Below, piece by piece: positions 63,015-64,000 of a DNA stretch of 64,000 bases. The notes beneath the pieces are model-generated. The model had not been told where the DNA came from, did not search any database, and saw nothing but the letters and a program-made list of their open reading frames with translations. The position numbers and the translations under genes are program-made. The stretch's first letter is position 1, and the number at the start of each line of letters is the position of its first letter. Source of the DNA: Erpobdella octoculata (Eukaryota; Annelida; Clitellata; Hirudinida; Erpobdellidae); contig OZ022240.1 of NCBI GenBank assembly GCA_963978895.1, positions 7,855,550 to 7,919,549 of the forward strand, read 5' to 3'.

Positions 63015-64000
63015 GTAACAGTTACAAACAGTTTAGTTTAAAATCTATTTTTAAATCTTTTATATTAACTTCACCGCCGGTCTTGCTTGTTTACTTGTTT
63101 GCTTGAATGTTTGCAAACCTTGAAAGTAAAAATTAACAAACTTTCCGTGATCCAATCGAGCTTAAATTTGAAATATAGGCTCAACCAATTGTGTACCAAT
63201 GCATTAATTAAAATTTGAAAGTTTTTTTGAAAAAAATTAATTTTTAATTAAAAATTTTAATTATCTATGTTTTAAAACAAATACAATTATAAAGATGTTT
63301 GCTTATATAACTAGAAAATGTTTTAAAAAAAATTGCAATAAATAAAAAACCGGCGAATCTTGAAATATAAGGAATTTTTGAAAATCCCTCGTTTTTAGGA
63401 CTTATTTGTTTAAAGCCTTTATATTATTGTTGCTTGCTTGAATGTTTGCAAACCTTGAAAGTGAAAATAAACAAACTTTGATTAACATTTTTTTATAACC
63501 GAAAAAACTTTCCAGGCCAAAAGTGCGTACGTATATTGCTACGAACATCAAATGTATTGCGTAATAAAATTAAAATTTGGTTTACGTAACAAAGTTTGAA
63601 GGTTTCAAGCAGCTTTTAGCAAATCTATTTTACGTTTTATAGGCAAAAAGAAGTTAGGAGGGAAAGGAAGAAAGAAAAGAAGCAGGAAAGCAAGTGGGAG
63701 AACGAGCGGAAGCAGAAAAACGAGCGGAAGTTGGAAAACGAGTGGAAGCGGTAGAGCAAAACGGAGAAGGAAACAGAGAAAGAAACTGGAGCGAGAGAGA
63801 GAGAGAGAAAAACGATAAAAAAACCTCTAAAAACCCCGAGCAACGCGGGTAATCGCGCTATTTAAACATAATCCTATAAATACTTACATTTGTAAATTTC
63901 AAAAATGTTCTAAAAGCAAAATTTGTATTATGTAAAAAGCCGACGAATCTTGAAATATAAATTATTTGTGAAAAACCTCGTTTTTTACGGTTTGCTTGAT
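63015..64000. other. P450 intron 2 (incomplete) with repeats
   Basis: No further P450 exon is recognised. A phrase with GCTTGAATGTTTGCAAACCT occurs at about 63102 and 63437, and AATCTTGAAATATAAxxAATT occurs at about 63355 and 63947, so a local repeat of about 330-600 bp is present. At 63640-63815 is a purine-rich array with ACGAGCGGAAG units, followed by CCCCGAGCAACGCGGGTAAT. Confidence 0.6.

Overview
The window is an AT-rich stretch of invertebrate animal nuclear DNA. The evidence is spliced genes with GT-AG introns, tRNA-derived SINEs, LINE, Penelope-like, Gypsy, Helitron, P-element and hAT transposon remains, and animal-specific proteins. No phylum-level marker is decisive. The CYP4-type P450 and the SINE types would suit a lophotrochozoan or another non-vertebrate, but that is inference only.

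Three host genes can be read by splicing. (1) At the left edge on the minus strand are the first four coding exons of a CHMP6/Vps20 ESCRT-III gene (73-2852), whose 3' part lies outside the window. (2) From 5983 to 51867 on the minus strand is an apparently complete ASPP-family gene (relatives of TP53BP2/ASPP2, PPP1R13B and PPP1R13L). It has 13 coding exons and about 1410 codons, and every exon junction keeps the reading frame: ubiquitin-like N terminus, coiled coil, long disordered region, four ankyrin repeats and SH3. (3) At the right edge on the plus strand are the first two coding exons of a CYP4-like cytochrome P450 (62577-63014), which continues beyond the window.

Most of the remaining sequence is mobile DNA. 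ASPP intron 4 (15970-49102, about 33 kb) is a graveyard of nested elements: a Helitron, several hAT elements of the TTF zinc-finger/ZMYM type and of the BED type, P-element (THAP9-like) fragments, a piggyBac scrap, CR1/L2-like and RTE-like LINEs, a Gypsy LTR element, and a recent duplication of about 2.3 kb (27.04-29.40 kb and 33.13-35.63 kb) that carries Penelope-like GIY-YIG sequence and an unidentified armadillo-like gene fragment. Other ASPP introns hold an RTE/Proto-like LINE with an internal deletion, a SINE, a long TA microsatellite and a 29-bp minisatellite. The gap between ASPP and the P450 holds a long inverted-repeat element, a 129-bp MITE, a hAT inserted into an older hAT with perfect 8-bp target duplications, a Gypsy integrase fragment, and a GC-rich 19-bp minisatellite.

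I found no operon-like or defence-like novel gene system. The most useful new-looking observations are a GC-AG intron in ASPP with a competing GT donor four bases away that would truncate the protein, a 12-copy repeat region in the ASPP disordered domain, two different SINEs sharing a 37-nt central domain, and several transposons whose exact ends are fixed by target-site duplications.
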